Positions 37,401 to 49,432 of a stretch of 64,000 bases of DNA are shown one piece after another. The notes under the pieces are model-generated. The model saw nothing but the letters and a program-made list of their open reading frames with translations, did no database searches and was not told the origin of the DNA. The position numbers were made by a program, and so were the translations under genes. The stretch's first letter is position 1; the number at the start of each line of letters is the position of its first letter. Source of the DNA: Aristolochia californica (Eukaryota; Streptophyta; Magnoliopsida; Piperales; Aristolochiaceae); assembly GCA_029961685.1 (NCBI GenBank), contig JARWKL010000016.1:3473207-3537206 (forward strand), written 5' to 3'.

Positions 37401-38753
37401 TGGAAATCAGGAATATCCGCTCATCATTTTCCTGTGACACTAGATATCACCTTATTAACTGTTTCCAGCTCTAATTTAATCAGTGTAACTGATTTCACTC
37501 GATCTTTTAAGAGATGTGAATGATTAAGTATGCAGGAGAGGGGAGTTCACATGACCAACAAGACCTTTCATCTTAATAAAGGGTGGAGGGTGGGGAATGG
37601 TCTTACCTTTTTTTATGTATAATTTTTTACAGACCGTACAACCCAAACACTGGTGAGACTTGAATCAATCACCTCACAGGAGAAAACTTCCCCGTAGCCT
37701 TTGAGCCAAGGTTCACACAAGGTTCTACAATATTTTTTTACTGTCTGCTCTAGAGCTAGTCTTCTGAAAGATTCTAGGAAATCTTTTTTGGCTCTTTCAA
37801 TGTCACAAGAACTTGGGAGCCTCTTTAATGAAAATTTTCATGAACACTTATCAGCTGACTAAGCCTTTTGTTTAAGGCCAAATTCAGTAATTGTGTATTC
37901 TCTGTTTGTGGAAGTCTTCATACTGTAGATCATTTAATCTGCATGTCTCATTATCTTTTCCTGATCGTTATGCCATTATGATCTTATTCTCATATACTCT
38001 CTTTTTGAATTTTGATTTTTAAATCAAATTTATTTCTCAAAAACAAGATATGTGACTTGAATTTGTCTAGGCATGTGACATTGAAGAAGATGCTTTGCTT
38101 GGACACGACGTTCACAGTGATGGTGATGGCCAAAGGTTTTTGTCCTTTGTTTTTCCCATTGTGCTTCTAGAATTAATTTTTACTATTATCATGTAGCTCT
38201 GATAAAGCGAATGATCCCTTAAAATTCTGCAACAGACATTTGAATGGCTTCATCAAATATAATAAACAGGAAGAGGACATCTTAAGTTCAAATGGTGCAG
38301 CTACTTTTCCGCCCAGATTAGCCTCCTATTCCTGTTTACAAATGAATGGCCAGGAGGTATTCCGTTTTGCTGTTCGCTGTGTGCCTCAATCGCTCGAGGC
38401 TTCTCTTGGTAAAGCTGGTCTTACAAGTTCTAGCATTGATTGGTTACTACTACATCAGGTATGGTAATGATACATATTGGCACCTTGAGATTTAGAGGTT
38501 ATTTAGTGAATTAAAATGTGGTTCCCTGCAGGCAAACCAACGAATCATTGATGCGGTTGCTACCCGATTGGAGATCCCACCAGAGAATGTTATCTCAAAC
38601 TTGGCTAATTACGGTAATACAAGTGCTGCATCCATCCCACTGGCATTGGATGAAGCTGTTCGATGTGGCAAGGTGAAGGCAGGTGACACCATTGCAATGG
38701 CTGGTTTTGGGGCCGGTCTGACTTGGGGTTCTGCTATTGTGAAGTGGCACTGA
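31443..38753 (+). CDS. KASIII: 3-oxoacyl-[acyl-carrier-protein] synthase III, chloroplastic (KAS III)
   Basis: Ten exons: 31443-31545, 31685-31769, 32153 or 32167 to 32196, 35395-35543, 35633-35769, 36345-36450, 36532-36650, 38071-38135, 38236-38458, 38532-38753; about 412 residues. The first three exons encode a Ser/Arg-rich plastid transit peptide. The thiolase fold starts at [25 protein letters not shown] condenses acetyl-CoA with malonyl-ACP to begin plastid fatty-acid synthesis. The full catalytic triad is present: Cys in AACSGF (codon 36402-36404), His in LLLHQANQR (codon 38453-38455) and Asn in NYGNTSAAS (codon 38616-38618). [16 protein letters not shown] and the C-terminal [11 protein letters not shown] also fit. 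Exons 4-10 join in frame without stops. The exon 2 donor and exon 3 acceptor are uncertain because the transit region is not conserved; the 32167 acceptor keeps frame with the GTGTAT donor. Intron 3 (3.2 kb) holds a LINE remnant, and intron 7 holds a decayed exon-like copy. Confidence 0.93.
34192..34293 (+). repeat. 51 bp perfect tandem duplication in KAS III intron 3
   Basis: Two identical copies (34192 and 34243) begin gcccccagccccagtccaag. The period is 17 codons, so the surrounding open frame is kept. Lies just upstream of the LINE RNase H remnant and probably belongs to it. Confidence 0.9.
34390..34760 (+). mobile_element. LINE-derived RNase H remnant in KAS III intron 3
   Basis: Frame-shifted plus-strand reading gives [12 protein letters not shown], then [19 protein letters not shown] and [11 protein letters not shown] followed by SDLLVR. 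This is the order seen in RNase H domains of plant L1-type LINEs. Upstream 33600-34140 may be more of the same element but was not recognised. Confidence 0.55.
36043..36206 (+). repeat. 81 bp tandem duplication in KAS III intron 5
   Basis: accagtag-a-gatatgcttaggtcatg begins at 36043 and 36124, followed in both by gttagggtttgtatattatt and a gatggatanctaccatctt block. The period is a multiple of three. Confidence 0.88.
36955..37012 (+). pseudogene. Decayed partial copy of KAS III exon 7 inside intron 7
   Basis: The bases around 36958-37010 (cagatagaggtaactgcatt, then cactttgttgatgctactagt) resemble exon 7 at about 36590-36640 (cagatagaggtacctgtatt, then ctctttggtgatgctgctggt). The encoded text is [14 protein letters not shown] against [14 protein letters not shown]. 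No usable splice sites were noted around it. Confidence 0.6.
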
Positions 38754-40090
38754 GAAAATTTGGAAGATTCATTGGAGAAATTCCTAACTTGAAGCATGAG
38801 TAGGTTGTGCTTGTTGGCCCATGCTCAGTTTCTCGTCCATGTGGATATATTAAGGAGAGCGGAGAACGCTTCCTTCATCTCTTTTATTCTCGAACTCGTG
38901 ATTTAGGTACAGAAACAACTTCCAATTTTTGTATCAGTCTCATAAGCAATCATTCAGCTTTTGCAAAAAGTAGAATGTGTTTTCCACGGACTTGCGAAAC
39001 AGTCGAATTTGTTTGTTACTGCAGCTTCTTGTACTCCAACGTCTTGTCATTGGTAAGATAAAGTGTTTCTGGTGTTCCTTTTCTCGTTATCTATATAATA
39101 GAACATGTTCTATTTGTGGTTAAAAACTCTCCTGTGGCCAATCAATAGAAGGGGCAAAGCATCTTCCTGTCCACACTACAAGAAGGGGCAGTCTTCCACT
39201 CTCCTTCTCTCTTAATTTTTTAAACAAAGAGAGTAAGAGACTGCCCCTCCCTTTCCTAATTGGCAAGGGTTAGAGATAGATGGTTTAAAGGCAGATCCCC
39301 TCTTGACCCCCCTCTACGATGAACATCAAAAGGGATGGAAGACTTCCTCCTCTGGAAGTAGTTCACCAAAAGGGATGGAAGATGGTAAAACTAGAATTTG
39401 ACAATGTATTTTAAAATTACCTTTATTTTTATCTTTGTATCAATCACCTATGTTATCTTAGTGCACCTGACATCTCTTATGGTAAGTTACCAAACCTAAC
39501 CCAATTTTGACCACGTCAGATTAGATTTCCTGACATGATCAAATCCATGTTAGGTCACTTAGACAAGGTTTTAGTAACTCCCAATCCACCTGCAAAATGG
39601 CCATTTCTCTCTCACAGAGTTCACTTTCAAACCAATCCAGCCCCAACCATTTGATAAAGATGTCCTTGTTAACTGCCCCTTTTGTCTCAGTTACCCTTTC
39701 AGTGGAATGGAAGCTTGTTTCAAGCTCTGGCTTTTGTCTTAGTAGTCCTTTCAGGAGAATGACAGCTTTATTTTCAAGGGAGAAAGGCCTCTTTTTGCTT
39801 TATGCGATCATGAGTGAGTTTCAGCTTCTTTAGCTTTATTTTATCACAAGAATTGCAGCCCAAACAGAGGTTAAAAGCATGGTGATATTTCGATAAATTA
39901 ACTGTCAACCAAAATTAGAATTAGCACAAGCATCATGACAAGATCACTCTCAAATCAAACTTCGCCCTCAACCACCAACAACCCTTCTGTTCTTATCAAA
40001 CCAGGTCGCGCCTATTGGACTAAGCCTTCTTCTTTGGTCATTAGAGACAGACCCATGAAGTTCTTTTGTGGGTCTTCAATGAGAAGTTCT
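38754..40090. other. intergenic between convergent KAS III and LRR kinase genes
   Basis: Contains both 3' UTRs. An imperfect inverted repeat lies at about 39186-39247 (ggggcagtct arm against agactgcccc arm with a T/A-rich loop). A diverged roughly 60 bp duplication lies at about 39675-39780. No gene recognised. Confidence 0.5.
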
Positions 40091-42798
40091 TCAGATAAGA
40101 GGAGACAAAGTGGGAATTTTATCAAGCACTTGGAAGGCTTCTTTCATGCTCGGTCGCCTCTGAGGGATGGCGGAGGCGCAGCTGAACCCGAGCTTGAAGC
40201 AGGCCAGAAAGGCCTCTTCCCTCCCTTCTACTTCAGATCTCAACCCCACGTCCGCCATTCTCAGTACCGGGATCTTGTCCTCAGCGACGAATCCCGTGTT
40301 CCATTGGCTGAGTTCTTTGTCGGAGAATATCTTCCCGGAGAGGATCTCCAGTAGCACAATCCCGAAGGAGTAAACATCCCATTTCGGATTGGGCTTGAGG
40401 TATTTGAGAGACTCGGGTGCGTGGTAGGGTGAGATGCCGCCGGTCGAGCTGCTCGGACTGGCGGCGACGGGTGCGACCGTCTCCTGGAGGCTGTCCCTGG
40501 AGAGAGTAGATCTCTTGCTGCCGAAATGCCGAGCTGAGCTGTTCGTCTTGTTGCTACTTTCACCGGAGAGAAGCCTCTCTAGCCCGAAATCTCCGATCCT
40601 TGGCTCCATGTCCTGCCCCAGAAGGATGTTGCTCGGCTTAAGATTCCCGTGTACACACTTCTTGTCATGGAGATACGTTAGGCCCCGCGCCACTCCCTTT
40701 GCTATTCGTAACCGCACATCCCATGATAGATTCAGCGGCGACGAACCCATCTTCTCTGATGAGCAATGAAGCAAAAATCAGCCCAGTAATGGAAATAAAC
40801 GAACAACGCAACCCATCTCAATTGCAAGCTCTTTCTCTTAGTTCAAAAGAGACAAGATAAGATCAATTGAATACACAAAACACCCTTTGCCAATCACCTA
40901 TTTCTCCGCTTAATGCAGAGAGACAGGATTCAAAAATTTTCGAGATTAATGATAACCATGAGGTGCAGACAATGCAGTATAAAGGAAAGAAAACAAGTTT
41001 TTGCCCCCGATGCAGAACACGAAGATTTGGGGGAGCAATTAATTCAAATCATTGAGAGTTAAAAGCCCAACTCTTAGTAGCAGATTGAGTTAGATCAATC
41101 AACAGATTACTTGTGGAAGAAACAAATATGAAGAGGGTTTTAGTGTACAGTGTACTTACTGTAAGTGAGGCTGGCCAAGCTGCCATTAGGAACATAATCA
41201 TAGATAACAAGCTTCTCGTCATCTCCCCAGTAAAACCCGCGAATTGGAACGAGGTTCGGGTGGCGCAACTTGGCGTACAACCGCACCTGGTTCTCGAAGT
41301 CCCTGAACCGCTCGACGCCGGTCTCGCCGATTCGGCGGACAGCCAAAGTGGTCCCATCCTCCAGCACTGCCTTGTACACAATGCTGGAACCCGTGGCGCC
41401 CAAAATGTACGCCGAGGCTTTGAGCAGCGTCTCCATCTCGAGCTCCGTCTCACCGTCGACCGTCACCAGGGATCCCTTCTTCTGCTCCTTCGGCCGATGG
41501 TTCTGCTCAGTCTCGGATTCCGAGCCGGTTGTGTCCGACGTGTCTTCTTCGTCTGTGCCGCCCTTCTTCCTCAAACAAGACCACCCAAGGCCGCCGGATT
41601 CTGGCGAAGACCACTCCTGGGTGACGGAGACACCTTTCTTGACCTCTTTCTGCTCGGCAGCTACAACTTCTACTCTTTTCTTCTTCCTCGCCTGATAAAC
41701 GTACAGAAAAACCATCGCCAGAATCCCAATTCCTGCCAAGTTCCCGAAAACAATTCCAGCAATCACCCCCGGCTTCATCCCCCCTTGCCGTGGCTGCTGT
41801 GCGGGAGTACCTGCTGCAGCAGGAACAACCGGGCCGCCATTGTCTAAAGTTCTGGGTATGGCGGCTATCGCAGGAGGGGAGTTAGTTACGTTGGGCGGGT
41901 TGGAGCGCGTGGAAGGGATGACACACGGGTTCTTCAATGGCTTCCCACACAGATCGGGATTCCCAGTGAAAGCTTCCGCCTTCTGATCCGTTAGATCGCT
42001 AGGAATCTCCCCAGTGAAGTTGTTAAAGGAAAAATCAACAGTCGCGTTGGCCGGAATCCCCGACGCAAACTCCGGCGAGATCTCGCCGGAAAGCCTGTTT
42101 GATGACAGGTTCAAGTACTTGAGCCCATCCGCTGTAAATATATACCCCAGCGTCCCGTTCAAAAGATTCGAAGAGATATCCAACACTTGAACCTTCTGCA
42201 ACCCAGTCGGAACATCTCCAGAGAAGTAGTTGTTACTGAGAGAGAGTATAGTCAGGTTCGGAAGCTTTTTCAAACTCTTAGGAATTTTGCCGGTAAACGC
42301 ATTATCCGAGAGATTAAGACACTCAAGCGCCTTCAGTCCCCCGACGAGCTCCGGCAGTTCTCCGGAGATCTCGTTGTCAGCCAAAGCCAGTATCTTCAGC
42401 TCGGAAGCATTGAACAGCTGAAACGGCAGAGTCCCATTCAGGAAATTGCCAGACAAGTCAAGGTGCCGAAGATGCTGAACGAATCCAAGGTCCGGCGGTA
42501 GAGACCCGAGGATCTGGCTCTGGGGAAGAACAACAGCCACGACCCGAGACGCATAAAGGTCCTCCGGAATATCAGCGCAGGCGACGCCTCTCCAGGCGCA
42601 GGGGGACTCGTCGGCGTAGTTCCAGGAGTTGAGGACGCCGAGCGGGTCGCTGAGGATGGCGTACTTGAAGGAGAGGAGGAAGGCGGCGTCGGAGTTGAGC
42701 GCGGCGAGACGACCCGGATGAGTCAGTAATACGAGGACAACAAATAAACAAGAGAGAAGTCCGAGTCCCAATCCGGGATGGCGAGTGGAACAAGTCAT
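40091..42798 (-). CDS. LRR receptor-like kinase, At4g37250-type, probably catalytically inactive
   Basis: Two exons, 41160-42798 and 40091-40755 (intron 40756-41159 with GTAAGT donor), give 767 residues, close to the Arabidopsis At4g37250 type. Domains: signal peptide about 1-34; LRR N-terminal cap 35-76 (NSWNYADESPCAWRGVAC); about six LRRs over 90-260 (HLDLSGNFLNGTLP, KYLNLSSNRLSGEI); cysteine pair LCGKPLKNPC; Pro/Ala/Asn-rich linker; transmembrane helix about 343-367 followed by RKKKR; acidic Ser/Thr juxtamembrane region; kinase domain from about 455. The nucleotide-binding lysine of VAIK is Arg488 (TLAVRRIGE) and the catalytic HRD is HGN (582-584, CVHGNLKPSNILL). The DFG is intact (602-604). 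The HGN change is common in this RLK subgroup; loss of the lysine as well points to a pseudokinase that signals by binding. The start is the first ATG before the signal peptide. Confidence 0.93.
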
Positions 42799-44740
42799 AG
42801 TCGATGGAATCGGAACATTTCTCCGATTGTGACGAGGAAAGATCGAAAATATATGGGAAGAACGAGAGGGGAGAAAAGGTTAAAGGAGTTGTTCACCGAA
42901 TCGATAAGCAGATAAAAAACAAAAAAACACGATGATAATTTATACCAAAGAGGAGAGAGATTACAGGGAAGACCCCGTCATCTGGGAAACGCTTACAGGA
43001 AAACCCAGTAGCGCGAGAAGCACTTAAGACGACTGTTCCTAACCCTATAAGAAAAAAAAAGAATTTAGTCATTATTGTTTAAAATTAATTAATAAAATTA
43101 AATTATCCTTTTTATTAACTATTTTAGGAATAATAATAATAAAAAAATTCTCAAGCGCGTCTCAGGTTTCAGTGGAGAGTGGAAACAGCTCACGGAGTCT
43201 TTTCATCACCGCTTCCCGCTGCAGAAATTAACGTCCAACGACGAGAACCCATTAAATTAACCTTCTCAGTCCTTGAAAAAAGTAAAAGATTTCGCAGAGG
43301 AATCCTTCGTTTCTGCAAGAGGACGCCCGCGTCCGTCCGTCCTTCCGACCACCCTATTTTGTCACTTCAAACCACGTTCCAGTAACTCGGACTTTCTTTT
43401 CCGGCATCTCCACTTCCACGGTTCCACCCCGCTACCGACGCCGCAAGCAACAAAACCTTTCTGAAATTTTCAAAAATTCTCCCGCAGGAATTTCAAATTT
43501 GGTGGGATGGGCAGCTCCACTACAATTTCTCCTTTTTTCGGTCGTTTTTCCCCGCTTTGGCTCCCTTGGTCCCAGAAATTTCCGACATTTTCCTCTCAGA
43601 AATTTGAGGGAAAGTAAAGACAAAATTATAAGTCTTGGCTCCTCTGGACCCTGAAATTTCCGACCAATTCCTTTCAAAATGATTTCCCACTAGAACAGGC
43701 ACTAACACACGACATTAATTAGGAGAATTGGCGAGATTACTAAATTAATTCCTTACGAGTAAATGTTTTACTGCCAGGTATGGGACTTGGCGCCCGCGGT
43801 AAACGCTAAAACTGACCAGTGGGAGGCCCACGTGGAGGTAATGAGTAAAAGCTGTAAAGCGGCGTTTGTTTCATTCTCTCACTAGAATCGAGACCCTTCT
43901 CTCTCTCTCTCTCTCTCTACCCTAAGTACAGGAACCCAGTGCCCCCCAGCTTATTTAATTTGAGTTAGTACGTGGGTGGGATGGAATCGGGACTCGGTTT
44001 TCTTACTCCACTTTCTCTCTCTACATTTATTTATACCCACACGTCACAAAGTAAAAAAGGGTGGGGCCCAGCGTGTATGTCAGAGAGAGAGTGATGGTCA
44101 TGGGATTAGAGAGACATCCACCGTCTTAGCATGGACTATGGGAATGTCCCTGTCAACAGCTTCGCTAAAAAACTCCTTTTCCGCTATGCGCGGTGGAATG
44201 TGGGCCCCTTTTTCGAAGGAGATACTTTACACGTGACTCGCTCATGGTTGGATTCTTCAGCATCTCCCCGGTGGCCCCATTTTGTATCGGTGGGTCCATC
44301 TGGAACGTGTAATTTGTCCGGAATGAAAATCTACCTGTGAAGTAAACATTTACTCGCTGACGAGGAGGAGTGGAAATGATGAGTAGAAGAGTACTTTTTC
44401 GCCGAATGAGAGGTGGGACCGGCGTCAATCTGCGGTTGCCTTTGAACGTTTGAAAGTAGTCACCCGTCGAAAAGCCTGATTCTCGGGTGACTGGACTCGA
44501 GCGAGCGAATGCCAGCCTCCCTCGCTAAGTCAGGAAAGCATGTGGGTCCACAGAGAGGAGATTGGCACATTATATGTTACATAAGAGTGTTACACGTCAT
44601 ATGTTACGTGAGCACAAACTAGCCACCAAAGTCAATTATTAAAATTGGAGTGGAGTGTTCATCAACGTGTCATTGAGATTCGGTGACTTTGAACCATGGC
44701 CATGAACTTGGAGTGGTTGTGCCGACTTCTTGTGACTTAG
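42799..44740. other. intergenic, divergent flank of the LRR kinase and esterase region
   Basis: Upstream DNA of the minus-strand kinase. A roughly 77 bp direct repeat lies at about 43558-43680 (ggctccctnggncc followed by gaaatttccga in both copies). A CT microsatellite occurs at about 43898-43918. Short open frames on both strands have no family character. Confidence 0.5.
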
Positions 44741-45105
44741 ATGTGTCCCCCCAGAATGCCAGTCTTACCCTTCCATCGTTCTCTTCTCCGCAACGCTCCG
44801 GTCGGAGGAAGCCCACGAACCGCTCCACGCGGACATCTGCACTTCTCGCACGCCGTGCTCGCTCGCTACGGTAGGTTGGTGTCGTGCGCAGTGGGAGGGA
44901 CGGCGATGGCCGAGTGGGATACGGGAGATGGTGCGGCGGGCGAGGGCGTCGACGAAAGAGGGGGACGTATCTGGGCGCTGCTGGGGTATCAGGGGGACAG
45001 CGACGGAGGCGGAGGCGTACAGGGGAAACGAGGAGAGGCGTTCGGACCTCGCGTTGCCGGATCTCCAGATGTGTGAGGCGGTGAGGAAAGCTTAGCTGAA
45101 GATGG
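44741..45105 (+). pseudogene. Broken copy of the SASA carbohydrate esterase gene
   Basis: Fragments of the same protein as the intact gene at 45328 appear in three different frames in the right order: VPPECQSYPSIV and EEAHEPLHADI (about 44742-44845), VSCAVGGTAMAEW (about 44878-44917), and a last block with ARASTKEGD, ALLGYQG and AYRGN-like pieces ending in a stop near 45088. The N-terminal GQSNM block and the C-terminal exon are missing. The fragment is GC-rich and lies about 220 bp upstream of the intact copy in the same orientation, so it is the relic of a tandem duplicate. Confidence 0.8.
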
Positions 45106-45327
45106 ACATCCACAATTGGACGTCAGTTTGATTCAGTTGAGTCTTTTCATTCTCCGGGTCGACTCGTCCGAATCAAGAAACCCGAGTAAAATGTAGCTTT
45201 GAGGGATCAAACCGGTGTTAATTACTAAAAGCACTTCAACAACCTCTACCTAAAGAGAAGCCAACTCGGAGTTGCTGGTTGCTACGTCTTCCTTCTCAAA
45301 GAAAAGCTTAGTCTAGTCTTCTCCAAC

Positions 45328-46551
45328 ATGCCAGGCCAATTGCCTCGCTTCTTCTTCCTCCTTTTATCTCTTTCTAGCATCACGATTCTTTATGGTAGCC
45401 AACCACAGTCCATCCCCGACGGGAAGAATGTATTCATCCTGGCGGGGCAGAGCAACATGGCCGGAAGAGGAGGCGTTGTCAATGAACACTGGGATGGCGT
45501 TGTCCCCAGAGAAAGCCGTCCCAACCCTCTGATCTTCCGACTCAATGCTCGTCTTCAGTGGGAGCAGGCCCGCGAGCCTCTCCATGCCGACATCGATCAC
45601 TGCAAGACTAATGGGATTGGCCCCGGAATGGCCTTCGCTAATCAAATGATTTCAGACGATAAATGGATGGGTGTGGTGGGTCTTGTTCCCTGCGCCATTG
45701 GGGGGACTAATATATCCCGGTGGAGAAGAGGGGGGGATCTGTATCGGGATTTGGTGCTGCGTGCCCAAGAGTCGACGAGAGGAGGAGGAGGTATAAGAGG
45801 TTTGGTGTGGTATCAGGGGGAGAGCGACACCAGGGTGGAGGTAGATGCGGATTCCTATGGATGGAAGATGGAGAAATTGATCAGAAACCTGCGTTTCGAC
45901 CTGAATTTCCCTACCCTCCCTGTAATTCAGGTGATTATTATCACACTCAATCCCACCAACTTCTCGTTCTCCGTCTTAATTTTCTTTTATTGGGTTGAAA
46001 CTTGAAATGATGAAGCAAACCAAGCAATTCAAAGAATTTAATCAAAAGAAAATACACCCTCTGTTTATTCTCTCTTTTTTTTTTTCCCGTGGAAACTGAA
46101 TACAGTTGAGTGATCTTGACGGCAAAGGGATGGAATAGGAACAAGAGTCCAGTTTGTTTGACTGAAACTTCAATTATTTATTTGCTCCAAGATCCATGTT
46201 CTGAAATCTCTATTTAATTCTTCCTCTGCGCAGGTAGCTTTAGCATCTGGGGAAGGACTTTACATTGAGAAGGTGAGAGAAGCTCAGTTGGGTGTGGATC
46301 TGCCTGGAGTAATCACAATTGATGCCAAAGGATTGCCGCTTGAAGAAGACAAACTGCACCTCACAACAGAATCTCAGGTGAAGCTGGGTAAGATGTTAGC
46401 TGACGCCTACTTGAAGCACTTCACCATCTTCCTTCCTATTCTCTCCTCGCCGGATGCTCTCAATGTGGATAAGAGTTCGGCAAGCCAGTTGATCTGGACT
46501 CCATCTCTGGCCATTTTATCTCTGGGATGGAATTATTCTGCATTATTTTAG
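45328..46551 (+). CDS. Probable carbohydrate esterase, SASA (DUF303) family, At4g34215-like
   Basis: Two exons, 45328-45930 and 46234-46551, joined in phase 0 (CAG|gtgatt ... gcag|GTAGC), encode 306 residues. Residues 1-23 form a hydrophobic signal peptide (RFFFLLLSLSSITILYG), implying secretion. The rest is an SGNH/GDSL-like hydrolase of the sialate O-acetylesterase domain family. The nucleophile Ser42 lies in ILAGQSNMAGRGG. Gly125-Gly126 lie in PCAIGGT, the WYQGESD block starts at Trp161, and Asp240 with His243 form the terminal DxxH of the triad. These enzymes are thought to remove acetyl or similar esters from polysaccharides; the plant substrate is not settled. The C-terminus after residue 260 (SSPDALNVDKSSA onward, hydrophobic end) is less conserved and may act as a GPI-like or membrane tail; that is only an inference. 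A degenerate upstream duplicate lies at 44741-45105. Confidence 0.92.
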
Positions 46552-48965
46552 CCTTCACCAGGCGCCTCAATTGAATGTAAATTCTTTCTTCTGTATTTAT
46601 ATATTTTTTGTTGGGGAGGGGATAACTGGGAATCCATCCAATCTCTGCAGTTTATTTTCAGCTTTCCTATTCACTATAAAATTCATAAAATGCACATTTT
46701 GAGGCACACTGGAGGCATTGGAGAAGTGCTCCTAAATGAGAGCCCCAATGTAGCTATCCTAAACCCTCTGCTAACTTTCATTTGTTGGCTACTTCAAGCT
46801 GTGACCTAGGCCTATACTCCAAATATGAACAACTAGATAAAATATAAATTTTATTTTAAGTTTTGAAATTTATGAAATACACATGATAACTAATGGATGA
46901 TGTCATTACTTTTACAAAAAATGATCAAACTTTTGATTCATAATTTCCAATCCATTTTTCAGTGTAAAATAATATGAAAAGAAGCATCAAACTCGGTTTT
47001 GATTTCATTGTAAAAGTTTTGAAATACATCAAATACTTCTGACTTCTCTTGGTAGTACGACTAAAGTCATCAATAAAGAAAAAAATATTTAAAACTAAAG
47101 AACACTGAATAGGGTTGCCGTACATCTGAGTAAACAATTTCAAACAAACATACCACTCTTCGTTTGACTTAAGAGGAACGTAGTCCGGTGATACTTGCTC
47201 AGTTGACCAAAGTCACTTTGAAATGATAAACTTGAAGGGAAATTAGAAAACAGTTGAACCAACTGGGGAAAGATATCCTAGTTGTAGATGCCATTAGAAG
47301 GGCAAGACTACATTGGATGGTCTTCTAGGTGATGTAGTTTACCTCTCTCATATGTGGAACCAATCATCCTTCCTGTGGTGAGATCCTGAAGCACAAGGTG
47401 ATCGCAAAAAGGTCATTAAACAATTCACAGATTTGTAAGTTGGCTAATTGACAATAACTTAAGAGGAAATTTAGAGACAAAAAGTATAGATTGAGGTGAC
47501 ATAAATGGAGATGGAATAATATTTCTCACTCCTTGAACTGAAGACACTGACCTATCAACTAGTGTAACATCTTTAACAACAGAGAATTCCTTCAAGTTAT
47601 TGAATAAGGAAGACATTCTTGATATATGAGTTGAGGCTCATGAGTCAATGATCCAGATGGATAAAAGACACACTTGTAAGGCTGACGTACCTGAATTGGC
47701 AAGAGTGACAATGGAAAGTGTAGGCTGAGGTACATATGTTGAGATGGGAGATGTGCCTATCAACTGAGCTATATGCTAGGCAAGTTGTTGTAACTCGTCA
47801 GGTGCACATATTACAATGCCTACCACAGATCTAGTAGGGCTTCAGTATTGTCATGAACCATGGAATTTACTAACACAAACTTACCAAACTTACTCTAACA
47901 CTTATCTGATAAATGATTTGTACAACTAAAATTAATGCATTTCCTTTCACTTTTACCACTACTTCGGCCTCATCCTCTACCAGAACCATCTTTGCCTCAG
48001 CCTCTAATACTCCCACCACATCCTCTAATAAACTCTAAATGACTTAAGAGTGTTAAGTGCTGATGCTCTCAATAATGGCTGATTCTACACGACTCTGTTA
48101 AAAGAAATAGATAGTGATGGGACAATGTCTAAGATAAATAACTGGGCCCTGACCATATCAAAGTTTGGTCCTAACCCATCCAAAAACTTATCAACATGTA
48201 ATTGCCCCTATTGCTTTTGGAGTTTCCTTTCATCAATAGCCCATCAATAGCCAAAGGTTGATTTCTTGTAGAACATCTAGTAACTCGTTATTATAATTTG
48301 TAATAGATATTTCACCTTGCTTAAGGCTGAATAGCTTTGCATATAGTTCATTAACACGGGACAAGTTACTTTCCTGTGCATGTAGTGACTCAAGAACATT
48401 CGTATCTTTTTGACAAAATAACCAACTCATGAGTTGGCTTTCCTCTGCTTCCCTATCATCAATAATAGGAATCGGTGGATCATCCCTAATAAACTTTGAC
48501 CAATTTGGCTGTGAGATAAATGCAAATCTGTTTGGATCAACTAAGGCAGTTTTACCCATTCAGCCTTTCTGAAGTTACCAGAATTGCAACTTTACCTTCT
48601 ACGCTTCCAAATCCTTCGAGGGGTGATAACTTCACCAAAATCAACCATGAGCACAAACAGTAATCAAAACAACCTTACTAAAACAAGATATATGTGAGGC
48701 CCACTTTACGAAACTAGGGCTAACTCAAAACATGCTAGTAGACATCAATAGCATACATGGCATATGAAATATAGAGTAACCACCCTTAAATCAACAAAAG
48801 ATTGCATAATTATGATGATGTCAGCCAGCCAGCCAGAGAGTGACAAGTATAGTAACGAGTCTATGCACCACATAGATATCAAGAGACCCCCTTAAGAGTT
48901 CTAATTAAACATATAGTTACAAAAATAAGTTGTAGAAGCCATCAACCCTAGGGTTATAATAATAC

Positions 48966-48990
48966 AAAAAAAAAAAAAAAAAAAAAAAAA
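48966..48990 (+). repeat. Poly-A tract
   Basis: An uninterrupted run of about 25 A residues in the leader region of the truncated copia element. It may mark a secondary retroposition or simple slippage. Confidence 0.8.
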
Positions 48991-49108
48991 ACATTCAAAA
49001 GATCTCTCCACTCAAAGCAAACCTCAAAATTGAAGAAGTCATTGGATTCAATGGAGGGAGAAGTGAAGCTTCACATACTTGTATCCCAGATCTACAATTC
49101 TGATACCA

Positions 49109-49432
49109 TGTGAAATTATGAAATGAAGAGGATTGAGGGAAGAGATAAGCAGAGAGAGAGAGGAGAAAAGGTGGTTGTGAAAGAGCCAAGAAGCAGTTCA
49201 TGTAAGGATTCAGATCTACCCCCAACTCATCTTATTACTTTAAGTGAAAATAGAGTACAAAAATATAAATACCCTTATACAATTAACTCCTTATAACTCC
49301 CAATATAGACCTCCAAATTACATGAACATGAAATCATAGAGACATGTAAACATGCTGAGTAAGATAGTACCTTTACTAGGAAATACAGATCATGTAAAAT
49401 TACTAAACTGCCCCATATACTGTTTTCTAACA
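49109..49432 (-). repeat. 5' LTR of the truncated copia
   Basis: 324 bp ending in TTTCACA on the minus strand, immediately followed by the primer site TGGTATCAGAATT (49096-49108). No second copy lies in the window. Confidence 0.75.

Larger units (their letters stand above)
46800..49432 (-). mobile_element. Truncated copia retrotransposon with 5' LTR only
   Basis: Minus-strand order: 5' LTR 49109-49432 (TGTTAGAAAACAG...TTTCACA), Met-tRNA primer site 49096-49108, gag (MSWLFCQKDTNVLESL and AKLFSLKQGEISITNYNN, 48559-48233), a protease-region remnant (SILFVSKFPLKLLSISQL, about 47520-47425) and an integrase remnant with MYGNPIQCSLVLN and FFIDDFSRTTKRS (47143-46925). It ends in the integrase; reverse transcriptase, RNase H and 3' LTR are absent. 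Numerous stops. It lies between the esterase gene and the MRG gene 3' end. The exact left limit is uncertain. Confidence 0.85.

Noticed and set aside
41113..41847. 244-codon plus-strand open frame
   Set aside because: Antisense shadow of the LRR kinase exon 1. Other plus-strand frames at 40434-40769 and 42187-42501 have the same cause.
45364..45645. 93-codon minus-strand frame and plus-frame 45720-45998
   Set aside because: Shadows of the SASA esterase exon 1; the esterase frame carries the catalytic motifs.
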